The translations under genes and the position numbers were made by a program. This document shows positions 40,934 to 48,171 of a stretch of DNA of 64,000 bases, piece after piece. The first letter of the stretch is position 1; the number at the start of each line of letters is the position of its first letter. Origin of the DNA: DATBLE01 sp963837265 (lineage in GTDB: Bacteria; Actinomycetota; Thermoleophilia; Gaiellales; Gaiellaceae); contig CAWIMQ010000002.1 of NCBI GenBank assembly GCA_963837265.1, forward strand, positions 62,001-126,000, in the 5' to 3' direction. Under the pieces are notes generated by a model. That model was not told the DNA's origin. It was given only the letters and a program-made list of their open reading frames with translations, and ran no database searches.

Positions 40934-42186
40934 CATTTGAGGAAGCCCTCGTAGGAGCGCATCATCATCTGCGACTCCATCTGGCGCATCGTGTCGAGAG
41001 CGACACCCACGATGATCAGCAGCGAGGTGCCGCCGAGGAACGTGCTCGTCGCCGACGAGAAGTGGAAGAACTGGATGAGGAACGTCGGCAACACTGCGAT
41101 GATCGCCAGGTAGAGCGAGCCGGGCAAGGTCAAGCGTGAAAGCACGCGGTCGAGGTACTGCGCAGTCGGGGGCCCCGGCCTGATCCCGGGGATGTACCCC
41201 GAGTACTTGCGCAGGTTGTCGGCCTGGTCGACCGGGTTGAACTGCACGGCGGTGTAGAAGTAGGTGAAGACGACGATCAGGATTCCCTCGACGGTGAGGT
41301 AGGTCCAGTCCGTCTGCGTGAAGTTCCGGTTGATCCACGGCTGCGTCTGCGGGAAGAACTGGCCGATCGTCGGCGGGAACGCCAGGATCGCGGCGGCGAA
41401 GATGATCGGGATCACGCCGGCCATGTTCACGCGCATGGGTAAGTAGGTCGAGCCTCCTGCGGTCATCCGTCGCCCCACCTGGCGCTTCGCGTACTGGATC
41501 GGTATCCGTCGCTGTCCTTCCTGGATGAAGACGACGGCGACGATCACGCACAGCGCGAGGAGCGGGAAGAAGAGCTTGGTGGTCGGCCCGCCGTCGATCC
41601 AGGCGCGGACCGCGAGCGGCGAGCGGTCGATGATCGAGGCGAAGATCAGCAGCGAGATGCCGTTGCCGATCCCGCGCTTGGTGATCTGCTCGCCGAACCA
41701 CATCAGGAGCGTCGTGCCGGCGGTCAGAGTGACCACGATCAGCACGAGGCGGCCGAGATTCGCGCTGAGGATGTGCTGCCGCCGGAAGAGGTACGAGTAG
41801 CCGAGCGCCTGCGCGGCTGCGAGGGCAATGGTCAGGTAGCGCGTGTACTGGTTGATCCGCGCGTACCCGGACTCGCCCTCCTTCTGGAGCTGGGCGAGCG
41901 TCGGGACGACGACGGCCATCAGCTGCAGGATGATCGAGGCGGTGATGTAGGGCATGATCCCGAGCGCGAAGACCGAGAACCGCGAGAGCGCGTTGCCCGA
42001 GAACAGGTTGAGCAGGCCCAGCACGGTGCCGCCCTGCTGGTTGAAGTAGTTCTTGATCTGGTCCGAGTTGACGCCCGGCGCCGGGATGAAGCTGCCGAAG
42101 CGGTACAGGGCGAGGATCGCGGCGGTGAAGAGGAGGCGTCGGCGGAGCTCCGGCACGCGCCAGGCGTTGGCGAGCCAGGACAGCAT
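40933..42186 (-). CDS. secY: preprotein translocase subunit SecY
   Basis: 417 residues with ten membrane helices. It forms the channel of the Sec translocon. Recognisable blocks: FGSFIPAPGVNSDQI (after helix 1), LGIMPYITASIILQL (plug region and TM2), GIGNGISLLIFASI, and the C-terminal MMMRSYEGFLK. ATG 42186 is built into a hairpin (42185-42211). Confidence 0.97.
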   Translation of the reverse strand: MLSWLANAWRVPELRRRLLFTAAILALYRFGSFIPAPGVNSDQIKNYFNQQGGTVLGLLNLFSGNALSRFSVFALGIMPYITASIILQLMAVVVPTLAQLQKEGESGYARINQYTRYLTIALAAAQALGYSYLFRRQHILSANLGRLVLIVVTLTAGTTLLMWFGEQITKRGIGNGISLLIFASIIDRSPLAVRAWIDGGPTTKLFFPLLALCVIVAVVFIQEGQRRIPIQYAKRQVGRRMTAGGSTYLPMRVNMAGVIPIIFAAAILAFPPTIGQFFPQTQPWINRNFTQTDWTYLTVEGILIVVFTYFYTAVQFNPVDQADNLRKYSGYIPGIRPGPPTAQYLDRVLSRLTLPGSLYLAIIAVLPTFLIQFFHFSSATSTFLGGTSLLIIVGVALDTMRQMESQMMMRSYEGFLK

Positions 42187-42211
42187 CCTTCTACGCTCCG
42201 CGCAGAAGGAT
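42185..42211 (-). promoter_or_regulatory. hairpin against the secY start, with short ORF
   Basis: ATCCTTCT/AGAAGGAT (42185-42192, 42204-42211) traps the AGAAGG site and the first two bases of the secY ATG. A short ORF 42191-42226 (11 aa) starts GTGA on the rplO stop and ends 4 bases before the secY ATG. Confidence 0.5.
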
Positions 42212-42222
42212 AGGGATCAGCG

Positions 42223-42834
42223 TCACTCCTCCGTCTCCTCGACGTTGGGCGCCTGGGGCGCGGGCCCGCGGGCCGAAGCCTCGGCAGGCGCCTCACCCGC
42301 GTCCGGCGCGGGCGCGGACCCGCGGCGGCGGCGGCGTACCTTCTGCTCGTGCGGGGGCTTCAGCCAGGTGACGGTGCCGCCGGCCGCCTCGATCTTCTCG
42401 ACCGCGCTCCTCGAGAACGCGTGCGCGGAGACGGACAGCTTCACGGACAGCTCGCCCTGGCCGAGGATCTTCACGTCCCGGCGGAGATTCTTGATCAGGC
42501 CGGCCTCCTTCAGGAGCTCGGGCGTGACCTCTGTGCCGGCGCCGAAGCGGGCCAGCCTGTGCACGTTGACCGAATACGTCGACGTCCGGAAGGGGCCGAT
42601 CGGCATCGCGTCCTTGGAGGTGGCACCGCGCTGCTTGCCCAAGCGCATGTACAGGGGCATCTGGCCGCCCTCGAACCCGGCTCGCATCATGTGCGACCCC
42701 GAGCGGGCCTTCTGGCCCTTGATGCCGCGGCCGGAGTAGCGGCCCTTCCCCGAGCCCAGCCCACGGCCGACCCGCTTCCGGGACTTGCGCGGCTGGGCGG
42801 GCTTCAGGCTCGAGAGGTTGAGGTCGCCGGCCAC
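42223..42834 (-). CDS. rplO: 50S ribosomal protein L15
   Basis: 203 residues; uL15 is usually near 147. The core is standard (LSSLKPAQPRKSRKRVGRGL, GQKARSGSHMMRAGFEGGQM). The last 50 residues are a Pro/Ala/Glu-rich tail (APDAGEAPAEASARGPAPQA). It starts GTG, sharing one base with the rpmD stop (TAGTG). Confidence 0.95.
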   Translation of the reverse strand: MAGDLNLSSLKPAQPRKSRKRVGRGLGSGKGRYSGRGIKGQKARSGSHMMRAGFEGGQMPLYMRLGKQRGATSKDAMPIGPFRTSTYSVNVHRLARFGAGTEVTPELLKEAGLIKNLRRDVKILGQGELSVKLSVSAHAFSRSAVEKIEAAGGTVTWLKPPHEQKVRRRRRGSAPAPDAGEAPAEASARGPAPQAPNVEETEE

Positions 42835-43013
42835 TACTTCTCCTCGATCTTCACGAGATGGCGGACCTTTCTGAGCATACCGGCGAGCACCGGGCCGTCC
42901 TCGTGTTCGACGGTGCGACCGATCCTGCCGAGACCGAGCGCCCGGAGCGTGCCGCGGTGCCGCTCGGTCTGCCCGATCTGGCTCCGGACCTGGGTGATCC
43001 TGACCTTCGTCAC
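42834..43013 (-). CDS. rpmD: 50S ribosomal protein L30
   Basis: 59 residues, uL30: VTKVRITQVRSQIGQTERHR and the end MLRKVRHLVKIEEK. Normal size. GTG 43013 overlaps the rpsE stop (GTGA), and its stop overlaps the rplO start. Confidence 0.95.
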   Translation of the reverse strand: MTKVRITQVRSQIGQTERHRGTLRALGLGRIGRTVEHEDGPVLAGMLRKVRHLVKIEEK

Positions 43014-43624
43014 TCTGCCGGCTCCGCCTTCGCCTCTGGGTCGGGCCCCTGCGGACCGACGCTGCCCTCCGCTGCGTCCGGCTTCCCGGCCGGCGGCGTC
43101 GCTCGGACCGGCAGAACGCGGGAGACGGTCAGGCCGCGCATCCTCGCGACGTCCTCGGGACGGCGCAGGTTCTGCAGCCCGTTCACGGTCGCCTTCAGCA
43201 TGTTGATCGGGTTGGTCGTGCCGAGGCTCTTCGCGAGGATGTCCCGGATGCCGGCCAGCTCGAGCACCGCGCGCACGCCGCCTCCGGCGATCACGCCCGT
43301 TCCCTCGCTCGCCGGGCGCAACAGCACGCGGGCGGCGTCGGACTCGCCGATGATCTCGTGCGTGATCGTCGTCCCGTGCTTCGGCACGGTGAAGAGGTTC
43401 TTCCGCGCGTCGTCCACAGCCTTCGAGATCGCGAGCGGCACCTCGCGGGCCTTCCCGTAGCCGACGCCGACGCGCTCGTACTCGTCGCCGATCACGACCA
43501 GGGCGGTGAACGAGAACCGCCGGCCGCCCTTGACCACCTTCGCCACCCTGTTGATCTCGACGACGCGCTCCTTGAGCTCGCGCGCCTCCTCGCGGGCGAA
43601 CACTTCCTGCTCGACACTCGTCAA
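43010..43624 (-). CDS. rpsE: 30S ribosomal protein S5
   Basis: 204 residues, uS5: VEINRVAKVVKGGRRFSFTA, GVGYGKAREVPLAISKAVDD, ASEGTGVIAGGGVRAVLELA. The C-terminal 30 residues (PDAAEGSVGPQGPDPEAKAE) form a short acidic tail. It has a role in decoding fidelity. Confidence 0.97.
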   Translation of the reverse strand: MTSVEQEVFAREEARELKERVVEINRVAKVVKGGRRFSFTALVVIGDEYERVGVGYGKAREVPLAISKAVDDARKNLFTVPKHGTTITHEIIGESDAARVLLRPASEGTGVIAGGGVRAVLELAGIRDILAKSLGTTNPINMLKATVNGLQNLRRPEDVARMRGLTVSRVLPVRATPPAGKPDAAEGSVGPQGPDPEAKAEPAE

Positions 43625-43977
43625 AACGTCAGCCCTCCCTCGCGGGCACCCTCGGCGAGCGCCCTGACACGTCCGTGGTAAAGGTAGCCGCCGCGGTCGA
43701 ACACGCAGGTCTCGATGCCGGCCTGCCTTGCGCTCGCGGCGAGGAGCTTCCCGACCGCACGCGCCTGGTCGGTCTTCGAGCCCTCGAGCGCCTTGCCCAG
43801 CTGCTGCCAGCTCGCGGCCGCGAGCGTGCGCCCGGCCTGATCGTCGATCAGCTGCGCGGCGACGCCGGTGTTCGACCTGAAGACCGCGAGGCGCGGCCGT
43901 GCGGCCGTGCCGGCGATCTTGCCGCGGACGCGGCGGTGCCGCCGCTCACGGAGCTGGCGTGCGGTCAGCGTCGCCAC
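43621..43977 (-). CDS. rplR: 50S ribosomal protein L18
   Basis: 118 residues, uL18: RERRHRRVRGKIAGTAARPR, VFRSNTGVAAQLIDD, and the end FDRGGYLYHGRVRALAEGAR. It binds 5S rRNA. It starts with GTG and overlaps rpsE by four bases. Confidence 0.97.
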   Translation of the reverse strand: MATLTARQLRERRHRRVRGKIAGTAARPRLAVFRSNTGVAAQLIDDQAGRTLAAASWQQLGKALEGSKTDQARAVGKLLAASARQAGIETCVFDRGGYLYHGRVRALAEGAREGGLTF

Positions 43978-44063
43978 GAGCGACCCCCCTCGTTCGGGAG
44001 CGAGCGGAGCGATACGAGAAACCCGTTCCGCGAAAGGTGCGGAGCATCTTTCGCGGTTGTCAT
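43965..44063 (-). promoter_or_regulatory. rplF-rplR gap: hairpin and bridging short ORF
   Basis: Hairpin CCGCGAAAG/CTTTCGCGG (44028-44036, 44048-44056) lies 4 bases after the rplF stop. A 32-codon ORF (43965-44063) starts with ATGA on the rplF stop and ends TGA inside the rplR start region, so ribosomes could pass across the whole 82-base gap. Confidence 0.45.
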
Positions 44064-44593
44064 GCCCGCTTCCCGACCTTCCGGCGTACGTACTCGCCCT
44101 GGTAGCGGATGCCCTTCCCCTTGTACGGCTCGGGCGGGCGCACCTTGCGGATCTCGGCGGCGACCTGGCCGACCTGCTGCTTGTCGATGCCCTTGACGAT
44201 CACCTCGTTCGGCGCCGGCACCTCGTAGGTGATCCCGTCCGGCGCGTCCTTGACGACGGAATGGGAGAAGCCGACGTTGAGCTCGAGCGCGGTGCCGCGC
44301 AGAGAGGCCCGATAGCCGACGCCCTGGATCTCGAGGCGCTTCTCGAAGCCCCTGGTCACCCCCTCGACCATGTTCGCGACGAGGGTGCGCGTCAGGCCGT
44401 GCAGCGCGCGGTCGTCGCCGCGGTCGGTCGGGCGGGTGACGACGATCGTGCCCTCGGTCTGCTCGATCGCCATCCTCTGCGGGACCTGTTGCGAGAGCTC
44501 GCCCAGCGGGCCGTTCACCATCACCCGGCCGGGCGAGACGGAGACGGAAACGCCGGCCGGCAACTCGATCGGGCTTCTACCGATTCTGCTCAT
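44060..44593 (-). CDS. rplF: 50S ribosomal protein L6
   Basis: 177 residues, uL6: MSRIGRSPIELPAGVSVSVS, VNGPLGELSQ, GVGYRASLRG and the end YKGKGIRYQGEYVRRKVGKR. Normal length. Its ATG directly follows the GGGAAATGGC arm of a hairpin shared with clpP. Confidence 0.97.
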   Translation of the reverse strand: MSRIGRSPIELPAGVSVSVSPGRVMVNGPLGELSQQVPQRMAIEQTEGTIVVTRPTDRGDDRALHGLTRTLVANMVEGVTRGFEKRLEIQGVGYRASLRGTALELNVGFSHSVVKDAPDGITYEVPAPNEVIVKGIDKQQVGQVAAEIRKVRPPEPYKGKGIRYQGEYVRRKVGKRA

Positions 44594-44655
44594 GCCATTT
44601 CCCTCCCTTTGGTCGGGAAATGGTCACCAAAGCCGTCGTTCGCGCTCGTTCTCAT
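44590..44655 (-). CDS. short leader ORF upstream of rplF (21 aa)
   Basis: A 21-residue frame that begins MRTSANDG and ends DHFPTKGREMA. GAGGAG lies 4 bases before its ATG, and the stop shares ATGA with the rplF start. The end repeats that of the clpP leader ORF (HFPTIGREMA). Its last codons form the 3' arm of the hairpin at 44595-44623, so translating it should open the rplF site. It may be purely regulatory. Confidence 0.4.
   Translation of the reverse strand: MRTSANDGFGDHFPTKGREMA
44595..44623 (-). promoter_or_regulatory. hairpin holding the rplF ribosome-binding site
   Basis: CCATTTCCC/GGGAAATGG (9 bp, 11-base loop) with GGGAGGGA in the loop and arm, ending one base before the rplF ATG. 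About 30 of 33 positions match the clpP cassette at 35266-35298. Confidence 0.65.
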
Positions 44656-44685
44656 GATTCTCCTCATTCTGCGCAGCAGATGGCG

Positions 44686-45081
44686 TCACCAGACGAAGCA
44701 GAGTACCTCGCCGCCGATGCCGCGCTCCTGCGCGGTGCGGCTCGTCATCACTCCGCTCGACGTGGAGAGGATCGCGGTACCCATGCCGCCGAGGACGCGC
44801 GGCATGCGGTCCTTGCGCGCGTAGATCCGGCGACCGGGCTTGGAGACCCGCTTCAGGTTGGTGATCACGCGCTCGCGGCTTCGCCCGTACTTGAGCTCGA
44901 CGACCAGCGTGTCGAAGCTCTCGCCCTTCTCGACACGGTAGTCGCGGATGTAGCCCTCCTCCTTGAGCAGGCGGGCGATATCCTGCTTCATCCGGGAGTT
45001 CGGCATGGCCGCGCTCTCCTGCAACGCCTTGTTCGCGTTCCGGATGCGGGTGAGCATGTCTGCAACAGGGTCAGTCAGCAT
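44686..45081 (-). CDS. rpsH: 30S ribosomal protein S8
   Basis: 131 residues, uS8: LTDPVADMLTRIRNANKALQ, IARLLKEEGYI and the C-terminal SRTAQERGIGGEVLCFVW. It binds 16S helix 21 and is a known autoregulator of spc operons. Its ATG is part of a 12-bp hairpin. Confidence 0.97.
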   Translation of the reverse strand: MLTDPVADMLTRIRNANKALQESAAMPNSRMKQDIARLLKEEGYIRDYRVEKGESFDTLVVELKYGRSRERVITNLKRVSKPGRRIYARKDRMPRVLGGMGTAILSTSSGVMTSRTAQERGIGGEVLCFVW

Positions 45082-45143
45082 CGCTCTTGCCTCCCGGCAA
45101 GAGCGATAGCCCGTGCCATGTTGTCGCTCTCGTTGGTCTTCAT
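45075..45143 (-). promoter_or_regulatory. rpsN-rpsH gap: hairpin on the rpsH start and short ORF
   Basis: ATCGCTCTTGCC/GGCAAGAGCGAT (45080-45091, 45096-45107), 12 bp perfect, loop TCCC; on the message the site GGGAGG is in the loop and the final AT belongs to the rpsH ATG. A 22-codon ORF (45075-45143) with ACAGGAGAC before its ATG ends 7 bases inside rpsH. Confidence 0.5.
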
Positions 45144-45159
45144 GTCTCCTGTCTTTCCT

Positions 45160-45185
45160 AGTCTTCCCGGTTCACCAGGAAGACT
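45160..45185 (-). promoter_or_regulatory. hairpin over the rpsN stop
   Basis: AGTCTTCC/GGAAGACT (45160-45167, 45178-45185) with the TGA stop in the 10-base loop. Confidence 0.5.
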
Positions 45186-45357
45186 TGGTCATGCCGGGGA
45201 TCACGCCCTCGTGGGCAAGCTCTCGCAGGCAGATCCGGCACAGCCCGAACTTCTTGAAGACCGCGCGTGGACGCCCGCACCGGGTGCACCGCGAGTAGGC
45301 ACGCACCTTGAAGCGCTGCGGGCGGGCCGCCTTCGCGATCATCGACTTCTTGGCCAT
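45172..45357 (-). CDS. rpsN: 30S ribosomal protein S14 type Z
   Basis: 61 residues, uS14 of the zinc-binding type: CTRCGRPRAVFKKFGLCRIC gives C-x2-C-x12-C-x2-C. The start ATG follows an AGGAGCTCC site that is itself palindromic (GGAGCTCC). Confidence 0.97.
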   Translation of the reverse strand: MAKKSMIAKAARPQRFKVRAYSRCTRCGRPRAVFKKFGLCRICLRELAHEGVIPGMTKSSW

Positions 45358-45364
45358 GGAGCTC

Positions 45365-45453
45365 CTAACGTAGTGGGCCTTCGTTCCCGGGGTGCGCCGG
45401 GTGGATGCGATGCAAGGACGCAGGGAGCGCCCATATGTAGTGCATATGGGCGC
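45365..45453 (-). promoter_or_regulatory. rplE-rpsN gap: hairpin and short ORF
   Basis: GCGCCCATATG/CATATGGGCGC (45427-45437, 45443-45453), 11 bp perfect with a 5-base loop. A 26-codon ORF (45365-45445) starts with an ATG in this hairpin and its TAG overlaps the AGGAG site of rpsN. A second small stem CGCACC/GGTGCG lies at 45471-45486. The 139-base gap has no other gene. Confidence 0.4.
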
Positions 45454-45496
45454 GACCGAGGACGCAACAGCGCACCGCCCGGTGCGTCAGGAGCTC

Positions 45497-46066
45497 TCAC
45501 TCCGATTCCCTTCTGTCGTCGGCGAACGGCAGGCCGAGGCCACGGAGCAGGGCCCGCGCGCCGTCGTCGTCGGCCGCCGACGTCGTGATTGCAATGTCGA
45601 GGCCGCGCACGGCCGCGATCTCGTCGTAGTCGATCTCCGGGAAGATGATCTGCTCGCGGACACCCAGCGAGTAGTTGCCCCGCCCGTCGAAGGAGCCGGG
45701 GTCGAGCCCCCGGAAGTCGCGGATCCGCGGCAGCGCGATCGAGACGAGCCGGTCGAGGAACTCGTACATCCGCGCGCCGCGCAGCGTCACCCGCGCGCCG
45801 ATCGGCATCCCCTCGCGGAGCTTGAAAGCGGCGATCGACTTCCGCGCCCGGCGCATCTGCGCGCGCTGGCCGGCGATGGTCGTGAGCTCGTCCATCGCGG
45901 CATCGAGCGCCTTCGCCTCGGTCTTGGCGTCGCCGACGCCCATGTTCAGGGTGATCTTGGTCACGCTCGGCACCTGCATGACCGACGAGAGGCCGAGCTC
46001 CTCCTTGAGGCGCAGGCGGAGCTCCCGCTCGTAGACCTCCTTCAAGCGCGGTGTATATCCAGCCAT
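45497..46066 (-). CDS. rplE: 50S ribosomal protein L5
   Basis: 189 residues, uL5: YTPRLKEVYERELRLRLKEE, VTKITLNMGVGDAK, RISDFRGL-like block RDFRGLDPGSFDGRGNYSLG and the end TTSAADDDGARALLRGLGLP. ATG 46066 matches the family start, but it lies in a hairpin. ATG 46120 or 46135 upstream in frame, with AAGGGAG between them, would add 18-23 residues (STHTDQRSSSQSPAGGE) and could be the real initiation site. Confidence 0.96.
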   Translation of the reverse strand: MAGYTPRLKEVYERELRLRLKEELGLSSVMQVPSVTKITLNMGVGDAKTEAKALDAAMDELTTIAGQRAQMRRARKSIAAFKLREGMPIGARVTLRGARMYEFLDRLVSIALPRIRDFRGLDPGSFDGRGNYSLGVREQIIFPEIDYDEIAAVRGLDIAITTSAADDDGARALLRGLGLPFADDRRESE

Positions 46067-46093
46067 TTCCCCCCCGGCGGGGGACTGGCTGGA
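46058..46093 (-). promoter_or_regulatory. hairpin over the family-type rplE start
   Basis: TCCAGCCA/TGGCTGGA outer stem (46058-46065, 46086-46093) and an inner CCCCC/GGGGG stem enclose both the GGGGGGGAA site and most of the ATG at 46066. Confidence 0.5.
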
Positions 46094-46130
46094 AGATCTT
46101 TGATCGGTATGCGTGCTCATATCTCCCTTA

Positions 46131-46153
46131 GCCATTCTGCGAAGCAGAATGGC
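46131..46153 (-). promoter_or_regulatory. hairpin directly after the rplX stop
   Basis: GCCATTCTGC/GCAGAATGGC, 10 bp perfect, loop GAA. It abuts the rplX stop (46154) and contains the ATG (46135) of the longest rplE frame. Confidence 0.5.
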
Positions 46154-46513
46154 CTACTTGTCGAGCTCACCTCCGCACCCGGCCCGCCTGCACACGCGGA
46201 CCTTCACGCGCTTCCCCCTGACCTCCCGAAAGACGTGCCCGACGCGGGTGGGAAGGTTGCACGAGGGACACACGACCATGACTTTCGAGACTGCTAGCGG
46301 CGCCGGCATGTCGATCACCCCGCCGGGCATCATGGTCGTCCCGCCCATGCGGTTGGCGTCGCGCATCGGGCGAGGCTTGGTGTGCCGCTTGACGACGTTC
46401 AGATTCTCGACCAGCACTCGCCGCTCGTCGGGACGGGCCTCGATCACCCGGCCCTGCTTGCCGCGGTCTTTGCCGGACAACACCTGGACGAGATCACCTT
46501 TTCTGACTTTCAT
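46154..46513 (-). CDS. rplX: 50S ribosomal protein L24
   Basis: 119 residues, uL24: MKVRKGDLVQVLSGKDRGKQ, RVLVENLNVVKRHTKP, VCPSCNLPTRVGHVF. The C-terminal part has four Cys (CPSC, CRRAGC), suggesting a zinc ribbon. ATG 46522 three codons upstream is also possible. Confidence 0.96.
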   Translation of the reverse strand: MKVRKGDLVQVLSGKDRGKQGRVIEARPDERRVLVENLNVVKRHTKPRPMRDANRMGGTTMMPGGVIDMPAPLAVSKVMVVCPSCNLPTRVGHVFREVRGKRVKVRVCRRAGCGGELDK

Positions 46514-46533
46514 GGTGCTCATGCCTTTCTTCC

Positions 46534-46559
46534 AGCGGTTCGGCGTCGGCCGAACGGCT
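46534..46559 (-). promoter_or_regulatory. hairpin over the rplN stop
   Basis: AGCGGTTCGGC/GCCGAACGGCT, 10 of 11 pairs, overlapping the rplN TAG (46560-46558). Confidence 0.4.
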
Positions 46560-46926
46560 ATAGAACCTCCGGGGCGAGGCTGACGATCTTCATGAAGTTC
46601 TTCTCGCGAAGCTCGCGGGCGACCGGGCCGAAGATGCGGGTGCCGCGCGGGTTGCGCTGTGCGTCGATGATCACGGCCGCATTCTCGTCGAAGGCGATCT
46701 GCGTCCCGTCCTCGCGGCCGAACGGCTTCTTCGTCCGCACGACGACGGCGCGCACGACCTCGCCCTTCTTGATCGCGCCCTGCGGCGTGGCCGTCTTCAC
46801 CGTCCCGACGATGATGTCGCCGACCCGCGCATAGCGCCGGTGGGACCCGCCCATCACGCGGATGCAGAGCAGCTCACGGGCGCCGGTGTTGTCGGCCACG
46901 CGGACTCGGGTCTCCTGCTGGATCAC
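46558..46926 (-). CDS. rplN: 50S ribosomal protein L14
   Basis: 122 residues, uL14: IQQETRVRVADNTGARELLC, KKGEVVRAVVVRTKKPFGRE, GTRIFGPVARELREKNFMKI. Start GTG; normal length. Confidence 0.97.
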   Translation of the reverse strand: MIQQETRVRVADNTGARELLCIRVMGGSHRRYARVGDIIVGTVKTATPQGAIKKGEVVRAVVVRTKKPFGREDGTQIAFDENAAVIIDAQRNPRGTRIFGPVARELREKNFMKIVSLAPEVL

Positions 46927-46939
46927 GCGCTCGTCCCCA

Positions 46940-47920
46940 CTACTTCGCGACCTCGATGATCTCGGCGAGCCGCCAGCGCTTCGTCTTCGAGAGAGGCCTC
47001 GTCTCGACGATGCGGACCACGTCGCCCGCCTTCGCCTCGCCCCGCTCGTCGTGGGCGTGGAACTTCTGCGACCGACGGATGACCTTCTTGTACTTCGGGT
47101 GCGCCTTCACCGAGTCGACCCGGACGACGATCGTCTTGTCCATCGCCGCCGAGACGACGACGCCGCGACGATGCTGGTCCCGGCCCCGGCTCGCCTCCGG
47201 CTTCGGCAGGCGGACGATCGGCTTGCGCTGCTCCGCCGGCACGCGCTTCGGCTTGACGTGCTTGCGGCGCTGCGAGCGGGGCAGCCGCTTGGGCTTCCTC
47301 TTCGGGCCGCGCTGCTGCCCACCTCCCCCTGGGCGCGGCTGCTCGGTCGCAGCCTCGCCTGTCGCCGGGGTCTCGTCAGGCGTTGCGTGTGCTTCAGGCT
47401 CCTCGGCCGCCCCGGGGAGCACGGCGACCGGCTCTTCCACCGGAACGGGCTCTCCAGTCGGAGCCTCCTCTGCGACGGGCTCGGGCTCCTCGGCGGGGGT
47501 TGGCTCCTCCGCGGAGGTTGGCCCTTCGGCGGGGGTTGGCTCCTCGGCGGGGGTTGGCTCCTCCGCGGAGGTTGGCCCTTCGGCGGGGGCTTCCCCGGCA
47601 ACCGGCTCTTCGGTGACAGCCTCCTCGGCGGCCGGAGCCTCCGCGGCAACCTCCGCTTCCGCCGGAGGCTCGGGTTCGGCCTCCTGCTCGGGGATCGTGC
47701 CGGCGGATTCCGCGTCGGCGGAATCCGCAGCCTTCGTGCGTGCCCGCTTCGGCTTCGCCTCGGTCTCGGCAGCCTCCGGAGCGATTGCCTCGCCGCTCGA
47801 GCTAGCGGATTCCGCGTGAGCGGAATCTGCCGCCTTCTTCCGGCTGCGCTTCGGCTTCTCCTCGGCCACTGTCTCCTCGTTCTCCTCCCTGTCCTGCTTC
47901 GGCTTCTTCTCGTCGGCCAT
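46940..47920 (-). CDS. rpsQ: 30S ribosomal protein S17 with long N-terminal extension
   Basis: 326 residues, where uS17 is normally about 85. The S17 domain is residues 251-326 (GVVVSAAMDKTIVVRVDSVK, HPKYKKVIRRSQKFHAHDE). Before it lie residues 1-195, acidic and Pro/Ala/Glu-rich with repeats of EEPTPAE and EGPTSAE, then a basic segment (about 196-250, KRKPKRLPRSQRRKHVKPKR). ATG 47920 is 2 bases after the rpmC stop with GGAGAGG upstream; no later start fits operon spacing, so the extension is probably translated. It could be cleaved or disordered on the ribosome surface. Confidence 0.93.
   Translation of the reverse strand: MADEKKPKQDREENEETVAEEKPKRSRKKAADSAHAESASSSGEAIAPEAAETEAKPKRARTKAADSADAESAGTIPEQEAEPEPPAEAEVAAEAPAAEEAVTEEPVAGEAPAEGPTSAEEPTPAEEPTPAEGPTSAEEPTPAEEPEPVAEEAPTGEPVPVEEPVAVLPGAAEEPEAHATPDETPATGEAATEQPRPGGGGQQRGPKRKPKRLPRSQRRKHVKPKRVPAEQRKPIVRLPKPEASRGRDQHRRGVVVSAAMDKTIVVRVDSVKAHPKYKKVIRRSQKFHAHDERGEAKAGDVVRIVETRPLSKTKRWRLAEIIEVAK
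47490..47590 (-). repeat. 30/60-base in-frame repeats in the S17 extension
   Basis: GGCGGGGGTTGGCTCCT-type units of 30 bases alternate with a CGGAGGTTGGCCCTT variant, giving a 60-base higher-order unit repeated about twice. All multiples of three, so length changes keep the frame. Confidence 0.7.
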
Positions 47921-47922
47921 GC

Positions 47923-48129
47923 CTACGTCGTCCTCTCCAGGCCCGCCTCGCGTTCGTACCGAATCGTCAGGATCCGCGCGATCTCTCGCTTCGCAAGCCG
48001 GAGGCGCGCCGAGTTCTCGAGCGCGCCGGTCGCGGACTGGAAGCGGAGGTTGAACAGCTCCTGCCGGGTCTCCTCGAGCCGCTGCTCCAGCTCGGCGTCG
48101 GTCAGGTCGCGCAGTTGACGTGCCCTCAC
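47923..48129 (-). CDS. rpmC: 50S ribosomal protein L29
   Basis: 68 residues, uL29: ARQLRDLTDAELEQRLEETR, ELFNLRFQSATGALENSARL. GTG 48129 is chosen for normal length; upstream the frame runs on into the 69-base repeats but is not L29. The start overlaps the stop of the repeat-encoded frame (GTGA). Confidence 0.96.
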   Translation of the reverse strand: MRARQLRDLTDAELEQRLEETRQELFNLRFQSATGALENSARLRLAKREIARILTIRYEREAGLERTT

Positions 48130-48171
48130 GAGGTCACCCCCGAAAACCCGAGGGCTCCGCCCCTCGGGCTC

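Noticed and set aside
46940..47200. S17 starting at an internal ATG near the S17 domain
   Set aside because: It would leave about 700 untranslated bases after rpmC and has no RBS, while ATG 47920 has one 2 bases after the rpmC stop.
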